DNA of 9,368 nucleotides from Clostridiales bacterium (GTDB lineage Bacteria > Bacillota > Clostridia > Peptostreptococcales > Anaerovoracaceae): positions 1 to 9,368 of the forward strand of contig JAAYHT010000148.1 in assembly GCA_012735285.1 (NCBI GenBank), given 5' to 3'. Shown here piece by piece: positions 7,157 to 9,368 of the stretch; position 1 is the stretch's first letter; each line of letters begins with the position of its first letter. The position numbers were made by a program, and so were the translations under genes. A model generated the notes under the pieces. It saw only the letters and a program-made list of their open reading frames with translations, had not been told where the DNA came from and ran no database searches.

Positions 7157-7501
7157 CTATTTTAATATGACAACCGTTACACCCGGATTACCTGAGACAC
7201 GTACTTCAAAATCACGCAGTTGCTTACAATAATCAAGCATAATTCTTTTGTTGTAGGACCACTCCTCTCCGCCACAGAATCTTCTTACGATTCCGGAGAG
7301 GCTTTTTTCTTTTAACTTTGATCTGACAGCGTTCTTGATCTTTCCACCGCTTCCTGTTGAACCATAACCATGAATTAGAATAATTGCACGGTATCCTAGC
7401 CGTTTATATGTACCAAGCTGACTTATCATTTCCCTTATTGCCATATCTACAGTAGGAAAACCACGTTCTAGGTTAACTTCTTTCACTTTAACTAATCCCA
7501 T
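7157..7501 (-). CDS. Small stand-alone Smr-domain protein
   Basis: Protein of 114 residues consisting of one Smr domain, the fold found at the C-terminus of MutS2 and often an endonuclease on DNA or RNA. Visible features: VNLERGFPTVDMAI (9-22) in the place of the LDLHG-x-EA start, the hallmark LIHGYGSTGSGGKIKNAV (42-59) in place of HGxGxG, and GNPGVTVVILK at the C-terminus (104-114). The usual LDLHG is degenerate (no His), while the central loop is longer and richer in Gly/Ser than in MutS2. Residues 74-82 (RFCGGEEWS) resemble the GEEW stretch I recall in small clostridial Smr proteins. The start has AAAGG about 9-10 bases upstream. It converges with the GH18 gene and diverges from the cysteine-rich gene. 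Substrate and role are unknown; cytosolic. Confidence 0.85.
   Translation of the reverse strand: MGLVKVKEVNLERGFPTVDMAIREMISQLGTYKRLGYRAIILIHGYGSTGSGGKIKNAVRSKLKEKSLSGIVRRFCGGEEWSYNKRIMLDYCKQLRDFEVRVSGNPGVTVVILK
7264..7313 (+). terminator. Intrinsic terminator for the GH18 transcript, inside the Smr gene
   Basis: Perfect 8-bp arms CCTCTCCG (7264-7271) and CGGAGAGG (7294-7301), an inner 5-bp stem GAATC/GATTC (7277-7281 with 7289-7293), a 5-base bulge on the left and a 7-base loop, followed by GCTTTTTTCTTTT (7301-7313). The T-tract is on the plus strand only, so it would stop transcripts from the GH18 gene, whose stop codon is 111 bases upstream; on the minus strand it has no T-tract. I found no other terminator between the two convergent stops. 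Confidence 0.7.
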
Positions 7502-7528
7502 ATTGCTTTACCTTTCGCTATTTTCTAC

Positions 7529-7537
7529 ATTGTAACA
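7529..7537 (-). promoter_or_regulatory. Extended -10 promoter candidate for the Smr gene
   Basis: On the minus strand TGTTACAAT contains TACAAT (5 of 6 to the -10 consensus) preceded by the TG of an extended -10. The -35 position, TATTCA at 17 bp, is weak. Transcription would start near 7522, about 20 bases before the Smr ATG. The -10 of the divergent gene lies only about 20 bases away, so the two promoters probably cannot both be occupied freely. Confidence 0.4.
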
Positions 7538-7555
7538 CAACTGTTGCCCAATGAA

Positions 7556-7561
7556 TATAAT
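7556..7561 (+). promoter_or_regulatory. -10 box candidate for the cysteine-rich protein gene
   Basis: A perfect TATAAT, about 46 bases before the preferred start at 7608. No convincing sigma-A -35 is found at 16-18 bp, so either another sigma factor or an activator would be needed. It lies just inside the longest possible reading frame (ATG 7551), so a transcript from here could not carry that upstream start. This supports the start at 7608. Confidence 0.4.
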
Positions 7562-7592
7562 GTCTCTGAAAACAATTACTTATTTGACCGGT

Positions 7593-7601
7593 AAAGGAGG
7601 T
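7593..7601 (+). promoter_or_regulatory. Ribosome binding site that decides the start at 7608
   Basis: AAAGGAGGT is a nine-base perfect complement to the 16S rRNA tail, six bases before ATG 7608. The upstream in-frame ATGs at 7551 and 7560 have no such site, and this site would lie within their coding sequence. Confidence 0.85.
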
Positions 7602-7607
7602 AAATAC

Positions 7608-8582
7608 ATGAGTTGTTTCGGCGACAAAACATCGGCGGACCTCTTTCAAAATTGCTGCAATGCAAATAGACTATGTGAATTTAATGGTAAATTAGATAAC
7701 ATAGTATCGGAGCCCATCTTTGTACAGAAAGTGTTCGACGCTGTTTTATTCAATCTGCAAGCATTGAAAACCGTAACTAACCAATCATTCACTCCCTCAA
7801 TTCCAAGAGGACATAGATTAAAAAGAGTGATAGATATAAGGTGTAGAAGGTTTTTCAATCCTGAAAATGTGGATGATCCCTCTAACCTAAGATTAAACAT
7901 AGACACGACAATATCCGGTGCGTCGTTCATTCAAAATTGCAAAGGAGAAGAAATTACTGTAGTTGGCCCAGATGGTACTTATTCCGAAAGAGTCATCTAT
8001 GCAAATACTGAAGAATGTGATGCGAGAAACAGGGGGACACCTATTTTCGGAACACAGAATATAGCCGTCACCGGAGATGTTCAGGTGTTCTTAGATTTAC
8101 TATTATGCGATAGGTACGACCACGAAGTCATATTCACAGTATGTGCAAACGTAAATATCGCTCAAGAGTGTTCACCATTACACCTAACAAACTTCTTCGA
8201 ATTGTGTATGCCATCAGCCCATAATAGTGCATTTTTGCCAAGGTTCGCAGAGTTCTGCAATCCACACTGCGAAACTAGACTGGCTACTAATAATATGGGA
8301 AGAGACTTAACATTATGTCCTGATGGTACAATTAAAGCTAATTTGGTGATCGCTTTATGTATCACATGTGAAAAGAAAATAGTAGTTCCCGTTCAGCTTT
8401 GCGTATTATCTACAGGATATGTACAGATTGCTCCGCAAGTATCAGCTATTTGCACCAGCTTCCCGCAACTCTTCCCTGACCAGATCGATGTTAGTAGAGA
8501 AGAAGAGAGATGCGAGCGAGATGATCGTCGACCGCCACATCACCCTCCCCATAGCCCCTCAAGACATGAGCAAAGGCGGTAG
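7608..8582 (+). CDS. Cysteine-rich protein of unknown family, possible spore-surface protein
   Basis: I do not recognise the family. The frame is open from 7551, but the start at 7608 (MSCFGDKTS) is preferred because of the near-perfect ribosome site and the -10 box inside the longer version, giving 324 residues. It has 19 cysteines (about 6%), spread from residue 3 to the C-terminal region, including CC near the N-terminus, CNPHC and CITC. There is no signal peptide or clear membrane segment; the body alternates short hydrophobic strands with polar turns, suggesting a beta-rich fold. Two stretches look alike: EITVVGPDGTYSERVIY in the middle and DLTLCPDGTIKANLVIA later, hinting at a repeated unit. 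The tail is low-complexity Arg/Pro/His (RRPPHHPPHSPSRHEQRR). High cysteine without an export signal, the Pro/His tail and the strong ribosome site fit a spore coat or exosporium protein made in the mother cell, but that is inference. A metal-binding role is another possibility. Confidence 0.8.
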   Translation: MSCFGDKTSADLFQNCCNANRLCEFNGKLDNIVSEPIFVQKVFDAVLFNLQALKTVTNQSFTPSIPRGHRLKRVIDIRCRRFFNPENVDDPSNLRLNIDTTISGASFIQNCKGEEITVVGPDGTYSERVIYANTEECDARNRGTPIFGTQNIAVTGDVQVFLDLLLCDRYDHEVIFTVCANVNIAQECSPLHLTNFFELCMPSAHNSAFLPRFAEFCNPHCETRLATNNMGRDLTLCPDGTIKANLVIALCITCEKKIVVPVQLCVLSTGYVQIAPQVSAICTSFPQLFPDQIDVSREEERCERDDRRPPHHPPHSPSRHEQRR

Positions 8583-8598
8583 ATAGTATCATTCGTGA

Positions 8599-8627
8599 GA
8601 GAATGGCCGTTTTACACGGCCATTCTC
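8599..8627. terminator. Hairpin between convergent genes, possible bidirectional terminator
   Basis: Perfect 11-bp inverted repeat GAGAATGGCCG (8599-8609) and CGGCCATTCTC (8617-8627) with a 7-base loop TTTTACA, lying between the stop of the cysteine-rich gene (8582) and that of rubrerythrin (8635). The stem is strong, but neither side is followed by a clear T-run (plus strand AATTGAATTAGTAATTTTC; minus strand TCACGAATG). It may end both transcripts inefficiently, or protect their 3' ends. Confidence 0.65.
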
Positions 8628-8634
8628 AATTGAA

Positions 8635-9297
8635 TTAGTAATTTTCTTTTCTAACTTCAAAGTATGTTTGACTGTATTTGCAAACAGGGCACACTTGTGG
8701 TGCCTTTTTATCAGTTGTAAGATGTCCGCAGATACGGCATTCCCACATGGTTTCTACATCTTTTTCAAATACTTTCTTATTCTCTACATTGCTTAGCAGT
8801 GTACGATAGCGCTCTTCATGTGCTTTTTCAATAGCAGCAACTTTACGGAACTTTTCAGCTAATTCCTTAAATCCTTCTTCTTCAGCATCCTTAGCGAAGC
8901 GATCATACATATCTGTCCACTCATAGTTTTCACCTTCTGCCGCCGCTAAAAGGTTTTGAGCAGTGTCGCCTAATCCCCCTAGTTCTTCAAACCATAGGCG
9001 AGCATGTTCCTGTTCATTTCTTGCAGTCTTTAAAAAGAGCTCAGAAATCTGGTCGTAACCTTCTCTTAGGGCAATATGTGCAAAATATGTGTATTTATTC
9101 CTTGCCTGACTCTCTCCTGCAAACGCTTCCATTAGATTCTTCTCAGTTTTTGTGCCTGCATATTTGTTTACAGCTTCTTTCTTTTCTTCAATTAATTCAA
9201 AAGCTGAAGCTGGCTGTTTGCATACGGGACATTTGAAATCCTCTGTTAATTCACCCTCGTGGATATAACCACAAACTGTACAACGATACTTTTTCAT
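8635..9297 (-). CDS. Rubrerythrin with a rubredoxin-like domain at both ends
   Basis: Cytosolic non-haem iron protein of 220 residues that reduces hydrogen peroxide in anaerobes; close relatives in clostridia are annotated as rubrerythrin or NADH peroxidase. Order: N-terminal rubredoxin-like knuckles C6-x2-C9 and C23-x2-C26; diiron four-helix ferritin-like domain about 48-170; C-terminal rubredoxin-like C187-x2-C190 and C203-x2-C206. The diiron ligands expected from Desulfovibrio rubrerythrin are all present: E62 (AGESQAR), E95 and H98 (NEQEHA), E123 and E126 (EGENYEW), E157 and H160 (IEKAHEERY). The start is supported by AAGGAGG with an 8-base spacer. Electrons presumably pass from an NAD(P)H-dependent rubredoxin reductase via the rubredoxin domains to the diiron site. 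The gene stands alone, convergent with the cysteine-rich gene. The 71 bases upstream to the window edge show no convincing promoter or PerR box. Confidence 0.95.
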   Translation of the reverse strand: MKKYRCTVCGYIHEGELTEDFKCPVCKQPASAFELIEEKKEAVNKYAGTKTEKNLMEAFAGESQARNKYTYFAHIALREGYDQISELFLKTARNEQEHARLWFEELGGLGDTAQNLLAAAEGENYEWTDMYDRFAKDAEEEGFKELAEKFRKVAAIEKAHEERYRTLLSNVENKKVFEKDVETMWECRICGHLTTDKKAPQVCPVCKYSQTYFEVRKENY

Positions 9298-9368
9298 ACT
9301 CTTATCCTCCTTCTCACTTTTTTCTCTTTCTAATGTATTTAATAACTTTTTAACTATATCGGCGGGAA

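Noticed and set aside
9298..9368. Possible PerR box or promoter upstream of rubrerythrin
   Set aside because: The minus strand shows only TACATT as a -10-like sequence, with no -35, and no acceptable match to the TTATAATNATTATAA operator.

Overview
The window looks like chromosomal DNA from an anaerobic, spore-forming member of the Clostridia. The evidence is AT-rich sequence, strong AGGAGG-type ribosome binding sites, a spore-type family 18 glycoside hydrolase, a two-rubredoxin rubrerythrin of the kind common in strict anaerobes, and a pyrimidine-nucleoside phosphorylase of the Firmicutes type. No genus can be assigned from the sequence alone. I see no IS element, prophage, CRISPR array, tRNA or rRNA, and no stretch over 300 bases lacks a gene.

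Positions 1-4193 (minus strand) hold one tightly packed block, in transcription order rmuC, a calcineurin-like metallophosphoesterase, deoB (phosphopentomutase) and pdp (pyrimidine-nucleoside phosphorylase, cut by the left window edge). Gaps are 3 bp, a 4-bp ATGA overlap and 9 bp, so it is very probably one operon. Pdp and DeoB form a pathway: Pdp releases (deoxy)ribose-1-phosphate from pyrimidine nucleosides, and DeoB converts it to the 5-phosphate for central metabolism. RmuC (DNA recombination/maintenance) and the phosphoesterase are upstream passengers with no obvious tie to nucleoside salvage.

Positions 4300-7152 (plus strand, divergent from rmuC) hold two genes. The first encodes a polytopic membrane protein matching the permease half of FeoB but lacking its G-protein domain. 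The second encodes an exported GH18 hydrolase with an N-terminal stalk and an SH3-like domain, of the type used on spore peptidoglycan. The GH18 gene converges on a small Smr-domain gene (7157-7501, minus). A good hairpin-plus-T-tract terminator for the GH18 transcript lies inside the Smr coding region, on the opposite strand.

Positions 7502-9368: a divergent promoter region separates the Smr gene from an unrecognised cysteine-rich protein with a Pro/His/Arg tail (real start at 7608), which I suspect is a spore-surface protein. It converges on a rubrerythrin gene with a perfect 11-bp hairpin between the two stops.

I found no convincing undescribed multi-gene system. The items most worth a second look are the G-domain-less FeoB-like permease, the cysteine-rich protein, the substituted GH18 active-site motif, and the terminator embedded in the Smr gene.
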